A stretch of 64,000 bases of DNA from positions 1-64,000 of the forward strand of contig NZ_JBMERQ010000009.1 in assembly GCF_048820895.1 (NCBI RefSeq). The letters run 5' to 3'. This stretch comes from Cribrihabitans_A neustonicus. Its GTDB lineage: Bacteria; Pseudomonadota; Alphaproteobacteria; Rhodobacterales; Rhodobacteraceae. Numbering within the stretch: the first letter of the stretch is position 1; the number at the start of each line of letters is the position of its first letter. The position numbers and the translations under genes were made by a program. The notes under the pieces were generated by a model. It had not been told where the DNA came from. It saw only the letters and a program-made list of their open reading frames with translations, and ran no database searches. This document shows positions 47,164 through 55,044 of the stretch, piece by piece.

Positions 47164-47964
47164 TCAGGACTTGGATTTGGCCTCCTGGTAGGCCCGCCAC
47201 AGATCCGGGCGCCGCTCCCGCGTAATCTCCTCGCTCATCGCGCGGCGCCATTCAGCGATCTTGCCGTGGTGGCCCGACATCAGGACCTCTGGGATGGCGC
47301 GGCCCTGCCATTCGGCCGGACGGGTATATTGCGGATGCTCCAGCAGACCGGAGGAAAAGCTCTCTTCCTCGGCCGAAGCCTGATTGCCGAGCACGCCGGG
47401 CAAGAGCCGGACAGTGGCGTCGATCAGCGCCTGTGCGGCGATCTCGCCGCCGGTCATCACGAAATCGCCAAGGCTCACCTCCTGGATGCCGTAGTGCTGC
47501 AGCACCCGCTCGTCGACGCCCTCGAAGCGGCCGCAGAGCAGGGTGAGCCCGTCGCAGCGCGCGAAGTTCTGCATCATCTGCTGATCCATCCGCCGCCCGC
47601 GCGGTGACAGGTAGATCAGCGGCCAATTGCCGCTGGCGCCTTCCATCGTGTGATCGATCGCCTCACCCAGCACATCCGCGCGCAGCACCATGCCGGCGCC
47701 GCCGCCTGCAGGGGTGTCATCGACGTTGCGGTGCTTGCCGATGCCGAACTGGCGCAGGTCCACCGTCTCCAGCTGCCAGAGCCCGTCCTGCAGCGCCTTG
47801 CCGGTCAGGCTCTCTCCCAAGACGCCGGGAAAGGCGGAGGGAAACAGGGTGATGATCTTTGCCTTCCACACCCCGGCCAGGTCCGGCGTGGGCGTGATCA
47901 GCTCGCGCGGCTTCAGGGTGGGGCGGATGGCCTTGCGGCCGTGGGATTTATTTGGTGCACTCAT
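47164..47964 (-). CDS. trmD: tRNA (guanine-N1)-methyltransferase TrmD
   Basis: 266 residues. Knotted SPOUT fold with LYLSPRGRRMDQQ-type and GRFEGVDERVLQHYGIQEVS, LGDFVMTGGEIAAQALIDAT motifs. Methylates G37 of tRNAs reading proline, leucine and arginine codons. The protein has about 33 extra N-terminal residues (MSAPNKSHGRKAIRPTLKPR) ahead of the usual start near VWKAKIITLFP; a shorter start cannot be excluded since no strong ribosome site precedes 47964. Separated from rimM by an oppositely oriented gene. Confidence 0.95.
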   Translation of the reverse strand: MSAPNKSHGRKAIRPTLKPRELITPTPDLAGVWKAKIITLFPSAFPGVLGESLTGKALQDGLWQLETVDLRQFGIGKHRNVDDTPAGGGAGMVLRADVLGEAIDHTMEGASGNWPLIYLSPRGRRMDQQMMQNFARCDGLTLLCGRFEGVDERVLQHYGIQEVSLGDFVMTGGEIAAQALIDATVRLLPGVLGNQASAEEESFSSGLLEHPQYTRPAEWQGRAIPEVLMSGHHGKIAEWRRAMSEEITRERRPDLWRAYQEAKSKS

Positions 47965-48020
47965 GAGAAGGTGTTTAGTCGAGCCAGTTCTGCGCGCAAT
48001 AAAAAGCTTTTGGAGATTGC

Positions 48021-49064
48021 ATGAGTTCAGAAATGCAGCGAGCGGCCGCCGGGGACGATCCGTTTACTGTGATCGACCGGGTTCAGGCCCGCGCCGAAGC
48101 GCTCTGGCCGCGGGTGGCGACGGGTGCTGGGATTCCCGAAGCTGGGGTTGTGTTTCGCAGGATGCAGGTCAATCGTCGGCTTGAACATCGCCGCTGTGTA
48201 TTGGAAGTCCGGGCCGCAAGCGGCCAAAGTTATGTTCTGAGGGCCGATTTTGAGGACAATAACCCGCATCGGTTGATGAGATTTTTGAAACGGCACGAGG
48301 AGGCTGTTGACGACCTGAAGCCGGTGGCTGGCGTGTCTGCACCAGCCCTCCTGTGGCGGGACACACAGCACCCTCTGGCTCTTATGGAATTTGTCCGTGG
48401 TGATACAGCTTACCGTGAATTGGCGCTCACTGAATACGGTGTTGGCGACAGAAACCATGTATTGCGGCGTATCGGGCATGCAGTGGCCGCTTTGCACAGG
48501 GTTTCGGACGCAGGCCAGCGGAAATTCTGGCCGAAGCCATTTGTCGCTCGTGTGTCCCGCCAGGCTCAGGAGGTACGCGACGGGCGGTTACTGGTCCCCA
48601 AACCTAATAAGTTTTTAGGGTTGTGTGCTTTCCTGCACCGGTCGGCGCGGCGGGCCCGGGGGCATTCGTTTCGCGGCGCGGTCGAGCATGGCGACTTGCA
48701 CCTGCGCAATATACTGCTGTCGGAAACAGCCGTTTCCTTCATCGATTTCTCTAACCATGACAGCATTTTTCCGCAGCGCGATCTGGCCAATATTTGGCTG
48801 GCAAACTGCCCTGACCATCTGGCCTCGCAAGGCCGGACGCCTGGTTTCGGATTGGTAGCGCAAGCGGACTGGGATGCGTTTCAGGAAGGGTATGGTGCGG
48901 AACTGGTTCATGACCCTGTATTCCGCTTTTTCTACGCACACCGCCTGTTGAAGAACTGGGTGGGGTTGTCCCGTAAACCGACTATGCAGGACCCGAGAAC
49001 CAAGCGGGTCGCGGCCAGCATCGTCGAAGTGTTTGATGCACTGCTGGCCAGTGAAACAGGATGA
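48021..49064 (+). CDS. APH-fold (aminoglycoside/choline kinase-like) phosphotransferase
   Basis: 347 residues with the kinase-like catalytic loop VEHGDLHLRNILL (HGDxHxxN) and metal-binding AVSFIDFSNHD. N-lobe features are weak (YVLRADFEDNN). It could phosphorylate a sugar, a small metabolite or a lipid-linked group; substrate unknown, and resistance is not implied. It stands alone on the plus strand between rimM and trmD, which are adjacent in many bacteria, and its codons look less GC-rich than the neighbours. Both points suggest a later insertion. Confidence 0.75.
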   Translation: MSSEMQRAAAGDDPFTVIDRVQARAEALWPRVATGAGIPEAGVVFRRMQVNRRLEHRRCVLEVRAASGQSYVLRADFEDNNPHRLMRFLKRHEEAVDDLKPVAGVSAPALLWRDTQHPLALMEFVRGDTAYRELALTEYGVGDRNHVLRRIGHAVAALHRVSDAGQRKFWPKPFVARVSRQAQEVRDGRLLVPKPNKFLGLCAFLHRSARRARGHSFRGAVEHGDLHLRNILLSETAVSFIDFSNHDSIFPQRDLANIWLANCPDHLASQGRTPGFGLVAQADWDAFQEGYGAELVHDPVFRFFYAHRLLKNWVGLSRKPTMQDPRTKRVAASIVEVFDALLASETG

Positions 49065-49074
49065 GCGGATTTCT

Positions 49075-49578
49075 TCAGAACAGCCCTTCCGGCGGGTCGG
49101 CGACAATGCGGCCCTGGGCGAGGTCAACGGTGGGCACCGCTGCCTTGGTGAAGGGCAGCAGCACGGTGGCCTTGAGGCCGGGCCCGTGGATCTCCAGGAG
49201 GTCAGCCGCGCCGTGGTTCTGCACCGATTTTACCCGGCCCAGCAGGGTGCCGCCGGTGTCATGCACCTCCAGCCCGATCAGGTCAGCGTGGTAGAACTCG
49301 TCATCCGGCAGCGAGGGCAGCTGATCGCGGCGGGCAAACAGTTGCAGCCCTTTGATGGCGTCGGCGTCCTCCTTGGTTTCAACACCGCTCAGGATGGCGG
49401 CGAAGCCGTTCTTGACGGGCCGGGTGATGGTCAGAGTGTAGCTCTGGCTGCCGTCCTCGCTGGTCAGCGGGGAGTAGCTTTCGATTTCTTCCGGCACCGC
49501 GCAGAAGCTCTTCAGGCGCACCTCGCCGCGGACGCCGAAAGCGCCGGCCACCGCGCCCACGCAGATCAGTTCGCTCAT
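49075..49578 (-). CDS. rimM: 16S rRNA processing protein RimM
   Basis: 167 residues. The N-terminal barrel opens with VGAVAGAFGVRGEVRLKSF and the PRC-barrel part includes LPDDEFYHADLIGLEV. It helps mature the 30S head with S19. ATG 49578 chosen by the conserved MSELICVGAVAG beginning; its AAGGA ribosome site lies inside the end of the 46-residue gene upstream. Confidence 0.95.
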   Translation of the reverse strand: MSELICVGAVAGAFGVRGEVRLKSFCAVPEEIESYSPLTSEDGSQSYTLTITRPVKNGFAAILSGVETKEDADAIKGLQLFARRDQLPSLPDDEFYHADLIGLEVHDTGGTLLGRVKSVQNHGAADLLEIHGPGLKATVLLPFTKAAVPTVDLAQGRIVADPPEGLF

Positions 49579-49582
49579 CGTC

Positions 49583-49723
49583 TCATTCCTTTGCACAGAA
49601 GCCGTTGCGCTGCCAGGTTCCGCCGGCCGCTTCGCAGCGTTCGCTCTGGTTGTTGCGCTCGGCGAAGATGCCAGCGGTAAAGGCCACTGCAACAAAAAAC
49701 GCAAGCCGGATCAACCGTCCCAC
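49583..49723 (-). CDS. Small membrane-anchored or exported protein, 46 residues
   Basis: Reading the minus strand from GTG 49723: MGRLIRLAFFVAVAFTAGIF, then AERNNQSERCEAAGGTWQRN and GFCAKE, stop. An N-terminal hydrophobic segment is followed by a short polar tail with two cysteines (CEAAGGTWQRNGFC) that could pair in the periplasm. Its stop lies four bases before the rimM start, so it is probably translated in the same operon. The CxAxGGxW...C pattern resembles small periplasmic proteins that I have seen described only as hypothetical. Confidence 0.6.
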   Translation of the reverse strand: MGRLIRLAFFVAVAFTAGIFAERNNQSERCEAAGGTWQRNGFCAKE

Positions 49724-49731
49724 CGGCGGCC

Positions 49732-50370
49732 TCAGCGGGTCTCGACGGGCAGGGCGGCCATGCGCCTTTCCCAGCCCTGTTCCTCAAGTTCCGGTGTGCC
49801 CGAAAGCCGTTCCGGGTAGCCGATGCAAAAATAGCCAATGAGTGCCCAGCCCTCAGGGGCGTTGAGGTCGCGGTTCAGCTCTTCGGGATCAAGCACTGAG
49901 ACCCAGCCGAGGCCGAGACCTTCAGCGCGCAGCGCCAGCCAGAACAGGGTGATCGCGGTCACCACCGAATAGCGGCGCATCTCCGGCATGGTGGCGGCGC
50001 CGAGGCCGGACCCTTGCGCGGTTTCATCGTCGCAGTAGATCGCCAGCTGCACCGGCGCGTCTCGCATGCCCGAGAGCTTCAGCCCGGCATAGCGTTCCGC
50101 CTTGGCGCCGGAGTAGCCCGCAAGCGCGCGGGCGTTGGCCGCTTCGAAATTCTTCAGCGCAGCGGCGCGGGCGGTTTCGCTTTCCACCCGCAGGATGCGC
50201 CAGGGTTCGCTCAAGCCCACGGAGGGGGCGAGCGGGATGGCGGCGAGGCAGCGCGCGAGCACCGCCTCTTCCACCGGGTCAGAACGGAACCGGCGCACAT
50301 CGCGCCGGAGCCGCATCAGCAGATCCAGCTGGCTGCGGAAGCCCTCGGGAAAAGCGCCCCGCAGCTCCAC
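49732..50370 (-). CDS. bluB: 5,6-dimethylbenzimidazole synthase
   Basis: 212 residues of the nitroreductase fold with BluB-specific features: LRRDVRRF, APSVGLSEPWRI, and GLGAATMPEMRRYSVVTAIT then WLALRAEGLGLGWVSVLDPE. BluB breaks down reduced FMN with O2 to make the lower ligand of vitamin B12. The GTG start at 50370 is four bases after the rpsP stop (coupling); a shorter start at an internal ATG before RLRRDVRRF is possible. No other cobalamin gene is close. Confidence 0.85.
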   Translation of the reverse strand: MELRGAFPEGFRSQLDLLMRLRRDVRRFRSDPVEEAVLARCLAAIPLAPSVGLSEPWRILRVESETARAAALKNFEAANARALAGYSGAKAERYAGLKLSGMRDAPVQLAIYCDDETAQGSGLGAATMPEMRRYSVVTAITLFWLALRAEGLGLGWVSVLDPEELNRDLNAPEGWALIGYFCIGYPERLSGTPELEEQGWERRMAALPVETR

Positions 50371-50374
50371 CGGA

Positions 50375-50734
50375 TTATTCCGCGCTTTCAGCCGCTTCGG
50401 CGGCCTTGGCGGCTTTTTCTTCGGCGCGTTCCTGGGCTTTCTTGCCCGGGGTGCCTTTTTTCGGGTTGCTGCGCTCGGCCTTGGAGCGGACGCCTGCGGC
50501 TTCCAGCATGCGGGCGATGCGGTCGGTCGGCTGGGCGCCCTGGTCGATCCAGTGCTGCACGCGCTCGACGTCCATCTTCACGCGGTCTTCGGAATCTTTC
50601 GGCAGCAGCGGGTTGTAGGTGCCCAGCTTCTCGATGAAGCGGCCGTCGCGCGGCATGCGGCTGTCAGCTGCCACGATGCGGTAGAAGGGACGCTTTTTCG
50701 AGCCGCCGCGGGCCAGACGGATTTTCATTGCCAT
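50375..50734 (-). CDS. rpsP: 30S ribosomal protein S16
   Basis: 119 residues. MAMKIRLARGGSKKRPFYRI and GRFIEKLGTYNPLLPKDSED are invariant features. The Lys/Ala/Glu-rich tail (about 85-119) is common in alphaproteobacterial S16. Two Met start options (50734 or 50728) differ by two residues. Confidence 0.96.
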   Translation of the reverse strand: MAMKIRLARGGSKKRPFYRIVAADSRMPRDGRFIEKLGTYNPLLPKDSEDRVKMDVERVQHWIDQGAQPTDRIARMLEAAGVRSKAERSNPKKGTPGKKAQERAEEKAAKAAEAAESAE

Positions 50735-50807
50735 GGGTTCAGTCTCCTTTGATGGCGTTTTCCGGGAAAAGCCCCGGTTTGTCCTGTTGTGTGCTCTTAT
50801 GCCGGGA

Positions 50808-51131
50808 TCATTCCCGGTGTTTGTTGTGGTGGCGGATCACTTCATCGATGATGAAGTTGAGAAATGCCTTGGCGAACTCGGGGTCCAGCTGGGCCTGTTC
50901 CGCCAAGTCTTCAAGCCGTGCGATCTGGGCCGCCTCGCGGGCCGGATCGGACGGGGGAAGCTTATGTTCGGCCTTGAGCCGGCCGACTGCCTGGGTGTGC
51001 TTGAAGCGCTCGCCCAGGGTGTAGACCAGGATCGCGTCGAGCCGGTCGATGCTTTCGCGGTGTTCCTTCAGCAGCTCGGCGGCGCGGGCAACGGCGTCCT
51101 GCGCGGCGGCGTCTTGAGTGGCTGTAGTCAT
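50808..51131 (-). CDS. Chorismate mutase, AroQ type
   Basis: 107 residues, all-helical. RESIDRLDAILVYTLGERFK and AVGRLKAEHKLPPSDPAREA carry the conserved R, K and charged active-site positions of AroQ mutases; the C-terminal helix is FAKAFLNFIIDEVIRHH. It converts chorismate to prephenate for Phe/Tyr synthesis. A monofunctional enzyme in the ribosomal block. Confidence 0.88.
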   Translation of the reverse strand: MTTATQDAAAQDAVARAAELLKEHRESIDRLDAILVYTLGERFKHTQAVGRLKAEHKLPPSDPAREAAQIARLEDLAEQAQLDPEFAKAFLNFIIDEVIRHHNKHRE

Positions 51132-51186
51132 CTGTTCCTCCGCAGGGCATCACTTCCGGGGCGGGCGGTTTCGGCGCGTGCCGGCA

Positions 51187-51720
51187 TCAGGCGGCCTCCC
51201 TTTGTTTCGGGTGGCGCCAGATCTGGCAGGGTTTGCCCATCAACTCGCCGTCCCGCTCAAAGCGTGCGCCGAGCCGTTCGGCCAGCTTCAGCGAGCGGGT
51301 GTTGGCCGGGTCGATAGGGGACATCACCCCGTCGAGCCCGAAGTGGCGGGCGCCGAAGCTGCGCGCGGCCAGCGCGGCCTCGAAAGCGATGCCCTTGCCT
51401 TCGGCGTCGGCATAGACGTGCCAGGCAAGCTCGGGCTCGTCCCAGCCCTCATTGTTGATGAAACCCACCCGGCCCAGCGGCGCGGTGCCGTCCTTCCCTG
51501 TGATCACCCACATGCCGTAGCCGCGCACCGCCCAGTGGCCGATGCTGCCGCAGAAACCGCGCCAGGCGTCTTCGCGCGGCTGCGGGCCGCCGACAAAACG
51601 GCTGCGGTCCGAGGCGATGAAGGCGGCATGCGCCTCGAAATCCGCGGCCTCGGGGGCGCGCAGGATCAGGCGGGCGGTTTCCACGCGGGGAACAGTGAAC
51701 TGGACGGCGGCTGGCGTCAT
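51187..51720 (-). CDS. GNAT acetyltransferase (RimJ-like), 1 of 3
   Basis: 177 residues. VETARLILRAPEAADFEAHA begins the fold; the acetyl-CoA region is ELAWHVYADAEGKGIAFEAA and the late motif SPIDPANTRSLKLAERLGAR. Start ATG 51720 overlaps the stop of the upstream GNAT gene (ATGA). The acceptor may be a ribosomal protein N-terminus or a small amine; unknown. Confidence 0.85.
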   Translation of the reverse strand: MTPAAVQFTVPRVETARLILRAPEAADFEAHAAFIASDRSRFVGGPQPREDAWRGFCGSIGHWAVRGYGMWVITGKDGTAPLGRVGFINNEGWDEPELAWHVYADAEGKGIAFEAALAARSFGARHFGLDGVMSPIDPANTRSLKLAERLGARFERDGELMGKPCQIWRHPKQREAA

Positions 51721-52283
51721 TGCAGTATCCTCGCCGCAGCAATCTGGCCGTGGCGGTAACGGTCCGGGTCGTGGCGCCAGGCGCGGATGTTCGGGGCGGG
51801 CTGCAGCCGGAAGGAGACCGGTTCGCCCGGCTGCGCGCCGATGCGGCGGGCAAGCGCAATGGAGGCTGCGTTTTCTTCGGGAATGTAGGAAACGATCGTA
51901 TCCCAATTCTGTGCCGAGAATAGCCACTCCAGCACACATTCCGCAGCCTCGCTGGCGTAGCCTTTGCCGCGGGCGGTTTCGATCAGGTGCCAGGACAGCT
52001 CGGGCTCGGGCCAGCCCTTGGGGAACCAGGGGCCGACCAGGCCGACGGGATCGCCGGTGCTGCGTTCGATCACCACAAACAGCCCGTAGCCGCGCAGGTG
52101 CCAATGGCCAATGATCGAGGCGATCGACCACCAGAGCGAATCCGGATCATCCGAGGCCTCGAAGAAACGGGGCGCATCGGGGGCAAGGAACGCTTCGCTG
52201 GCGTCAAAGCCCGGTTCGGCCGGCGAGATCAGCATCAGCCGGGGCGAAATCAGCCGCGCAAAGCGGTGGAACTTGTCAGACAT
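51717..52283 (-). CDS. GNAT acetyltransferase (RimJ-like), 2 of 3
   Basis: 188 residues. ARLISPRLMLISPAEPGFDA, ELSWHLIETARGKGYASEAA (CoA-binding) and SYIPEENAASIALARRIGAQ mark the fold. ATG 52283 chosen (GGGAGATGTT upstream). ATGA-coupled to the next GNAT. Probably arose with its neighbours by tandem duplication, although the three have diverged. Confidence 0.85.
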   Translation of the reverse strand: MSDKFHRFARLISPRLMLISPAEPGFDASEAFLAPDAPRFFEASDDPDSLWWSIASIIGHWHLRGYGLFVVIERSTGDPVGLVGPWFPKGWPEPELSWHLIETARGKGYASEAAECVLEWLFSAQNWDTIVSYIPEENAASIALARRIGAQPGEPVSFRLQPAPNIRAWRHDPDRYRHGQIAAARILQ

Positions 52284-52429
52284 AACATCTCCCTTCGCCA
52301 GCCGGGCGCTGGGACCGGCTGGTGATTGAGCTACGTAATCCGGGAGTATGCTGCCGCCTGCGTAACATTCGGTTAAACCGCGGGTTCTGGCGGCCGGATG
52401 GCAGGGGCGCATGCAGCGGGGGAGGGCGG

Positions 52430-53035
52430 TCATGTGGGTGCCTCCATCCCTCGGACGCCGTCGAAGGTGTGGCGGTAGACCAGAACCGGCGCGTCAAACG
52501 CGGCTTCGGCACCGGTGTCGCGCCGGGCGCCAGAGCGTACAGCCGCGCGTGCGGAGCGGGTGTTGCCGGGATCGACGTAGCTCACCAGCGAGGGCAGCTC
52601 CAGTCCGGAGAGGGCGAAGTCGCGCACCGCCGCGATGGCCTCGGCCGCGAGGCCCTGGCCTTCGCAGGCGCCGCTCAGAAGATAGCCCAGCTCGTGCTCG
52701 CGGTCGCCGTATTCCATGCCGGCGGAGAAGAAGCCGGCGATATCGCCCGAGGCACGGAGTTCCGCCGTCCAGATGCCCGCGCCGCGCAGCTGCCAGCCCG
52801 CGACGTACTGGGTGAAATCCAGCCAGGCGTCCTGGCGGCTGAAGGGCCCGCCCATGTGGCGGGCGCGGTCCGACATCAGGATGGCGGCATAGGCCGGGAA
52901 GTCGTCCAGCCGCGGCGCGCGCAGAACCAGGCGCGCGGTCTCCAGCCGCGGCACGGGGCCGCCCATCTGCCGCGCGAGCGCGGCGGCAGCGCCGGAGGCG
53001 GGCGCCTCCCAGGGATATGCCGCCTGGCCGGTCAC
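52430..53035 (-). CDS. GNAT acetyltransferase (RimJ-like), 3 of 3
   Basis: 201 residues from a GTG at 53035 that overlaps the ffh stop (GTGA). LETARLVLRAPRLDDFPAYA opens the fold after about 28 extra residues; CoA site ELGYLLSGACEGQGLAAEAI; SYVDPGNTRSARAAVRSGAR late. A shorter start at the internal ATG before GGPVPRLETARL is possible. Coupled to ffh. Confidence 0.83.
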   Translation of the reverse strand: MTGQAAYPWEAPASGAAAALARQMGGPVPRLETARLVLRAPRLDDFPAYAAILMSDRARHMGGPFSRQDAWLDFTQYVAGWQLRGAGIWTAELRASGDIAGFFSAGMEYGDREHELGYLLSGACEGQGLAAEAIAAVRDFALSGLELPSLVSYVDPGNTRSARAAVRSGARRDTGAEAAFDAPVLVYRHTFDGVRGMEAPT

Positions 53036-54564
53036 TTCTTCTTGCCGAAGCCGCTGAGGCCGCCTGGCAGGCCCATGCCGCCGCCGAGGCCGGGGAGACC
53101 GCCGGGCAGACCGCCGGGGAGGCCTTTGCCGCCGCCCATGGCCTTGGCTGCGGCTTCCAGCGCCTTGGGATCCATCTGGCTCGGGTCCATGCCCGCCATA
53201 TCCGGCATGCCGCCCTTGCCGAACATGCCCTTCATGGCCTGTTTCAGCATCTTGCCTTTGCCCATCTTGCCCATCTTCTTCATCACAGCCGCCATCTGCC
53301 GGTGCATCTTCAGAAGCTTGTTGAGGTCGGAGACCTCCATACCGGAGCCGGCCGCGATGCGTTTTTTGCGGGAGGCCTGCAAGAGGGCGGGGTTGGCGCG
53401 CTCCTTCTTGGTCATCGACTGGATCATGGCGATCTGGCGCTTCAGCACCTTGTCGTCCATGCCCGCATCCTGCACCTGCTTGGCCATTTTGCCCATGCCG
53501 GGCATCATCGCCATCATGCCTTCCATGCCGCCCATCTGGAGCATCTGTTCAAGCTGCATCTTCAGGTCGTTCATGTTGAACTGACCCTTCATCATGCGCT
53601 TCATCATCTTCTCGGCCTGCTCGGCCTCGATGGTTTCCTGTGCCTTCTCGACCAGCGCCACGATGTCGCCCATGCCGAGGATGCGGCCCGCGATGCGCTC
53701 GGGCTCGAAGGTCTCGATGGCGTCCATTTTCTCGCCGAGGCCGACAAAGCGGATCGGCTTGCCGGTCACCGCGCGCATGCTGAGCGCAGCACCGCCGCGG
53801 CCGTCGCCGTCCATCCGGGTGAGCACCACGCCGGAGATGCCGATCTTGGCGTCGAATTCCTCGGCCACCTCGACGGCGACCTGACCGGTCAGGCCATCGA
53901 CCACCAGCAGGGTCTCGCGCGGGGAGACCACGTTGCGGACCTCCTCGACCTCCTGCATCAGGGTTTCGTCGATGTGCAGGCGGCCCGCGGTGTCGAGCAT
54001 GTAGACGTCATAGCCGCCAAGAGCGGCCTGCTGCTTGGCGCGCTTGGCGATGTCGACGGGCTTCTGGCCGGGCACGATCGGCAGCGTGTCGACGCCGATC
54101 TGCGCGCCGAGCACCGCCAGCTGGTCCATCGCCGCCGGGCGGTAGACGTCGAGCGACGCCATCAGGACGCGCTTGCCCTCTTTCTCTTTCAGCCGCTTGG
54201 CGAGCTTGCCGGTGGTGGTGGTCTTGCCCGAGCCCTGCAGGCCGACCATCAGGACGGGCGCCGGCGGGTTGTCGACCTTAAGCTTGCCTGGATCTTCCGA
54301 GCCGCGCAGCACGCCGATCAGCGCGTCATGCACGATCTTCACCACCTGCTGGCCCGGGGTTACCGACTTGGTGACCGCCTGGCCGGTGGCCTGCTCCTGC
54401 ACCTTCTTCACGAAGTCGCGGGCAACCGGCAGCGAGACGTCGGCCTCCAAGAGGGCAACGCGCACCTCGCGCAGGGCGGTTTTCACGTCCTCCTCGCTGA
54501 GGGCGCCCTGTTTGGTCAGCCGGTCGAAGACGCCGGAAAGGCGTTCGGATAGATTTTCAAACAT
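53032..54564 (-). CDS. ffh: Signal recognition particle protein Ffh
   Basis: 510 residues. NG domain with P-loop GLQGSGKTTTTGKLAKRLKE, DTAGR, and TRMDGDGRGGAALSMRAVTG; methionine-rich M domain (MMKRMMKGQFNMNDLKMQLE) and a Gly/Leu/Pro-rich C-terminal tail. It binds SRP RNA and nascent signal sequences for co-translational targeting. First gene of the minus-strand ribosome block. No SRP RNA gene was found in the window. Confidence 0.97.
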   Translation of the reverse strand: MFENLSERLSGVFDRLTKQGALSEEDVKTALREVRVALLEADVSLPVARDFVKKVQEQATGQAVTKSVTPGQQVVKIVHDALIGVLRGSEDPGKLKVDNPPAPVLMVGLQGSGKTTTTGKLAKRLKEKEGKRVLMASLDVYRPAAMDQLAVLGAQIGVDTLPIVPGQKPVDIAKRAKQQAALGGYDVYMLDTAGRLHIDETLMQEVEEVRNVVSPRETLLVVDGLTGQVAVEVAEEFDAKIGISGVVLTRMDGDGRGGAALSMRAVTGKPIRFVGLGEKMDAIETFEPERIAGRILGMGDIVALVEKAQETIEAEQAEKMMKRMMKGQFNMNDLKMQLEQMLQMGGMEGMMAMMPGMGKMAKQVQDAGMDDKVLKRQIAMIQSMTKKERANPALLQASRKKRIAAGSGMEVSDLNKLLKMHRQMAAVMKKMGKMGKGKMLKQAMKGMFGKGGMPDMAGMDPSQMDPKALEAAAKAMGGGKGLPGGLPGGLPGLGGGMGLPGGLSGFGKKK

Positions 54565-55044
54565 GCCTCTCGGCCTCCTTAGCCGGTTTCACCTGTAGTG
54601 TCCCCCGTATGTAGGGAACATGCGATCCATGCGCAAATGCCCCCAAGGTCGTGGTGTCTGTCGTGGGGGCAAACCAAACGAGTTTGCCCCCACGGGCGTG
54701 ACACGCTGGTGGGGGGCGATCCCTGGCACGGGCAGGGACCGGAAGACTCAGTGCTTCCGGATGTTCGGGCAGGCGGTACCCTGAAAGCAGCGGCGAGTCA
54801 ACCGTTGCGCCCCGGCTGCGGGAGCGTGCGGGCGGCTTGACGGAAGGGGGCGGCTGGCCGAACATGGATGGGAGCGGGCGCCTGCCGCGGGCCGAGTCTT
54901 CCTTTAGAGACCCCGGCCCCGCGTGACAGGCTCCGCCCGCGCGCGTTACGAGGCAGCGCGCATCTCAGGCAAGCGCCGCGCCCATGAGAGGCGCGCGGTT
55001 TTCCTCATTGGGCAGCCACACCAGCCGAGGGAGGATCTGAGAAC
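54565..55044. promoter_or_regulatory. Divergent region ffh / EF-G-like, with long hairpin
   Basis: 480 bases with no supported gene. The main feature is a perfect 12-bp inverted repeat GTGGGGGCAAAC, loop CAAACGA, GTTTGCCCCCAC (54663-54693), about 100 bases ahead of ffh, which could be part of its leader. A second stem CCGGAA...TTCCGG lies near 54740-54762. I looked for an SRP RNA here and did not find its conserved domain IV motif. Confidence 0.5.

Noticed and set aside
48021..49064. Aminoglycoside resistance gene
   Set aside because: Only the generic APH-fold catalytic loop is present; the same fold serves many metabolite kinases, so resistance is not supported.
54557..54865. Minus-strand frame of 102 codons upstream of ffh
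   Set aside because: Low-complexity Pro/Arg/Ser composition and it spans the long inverted repeat; likely leader sequence.
54600..55000. Possible SRP (4.5S) RNA gene next to ffh
   Set aside because: The conserved GGAAG-GAAGCA-type domain IV was not found on either strand; the CCGGAA...TTCCGG stem does not match.
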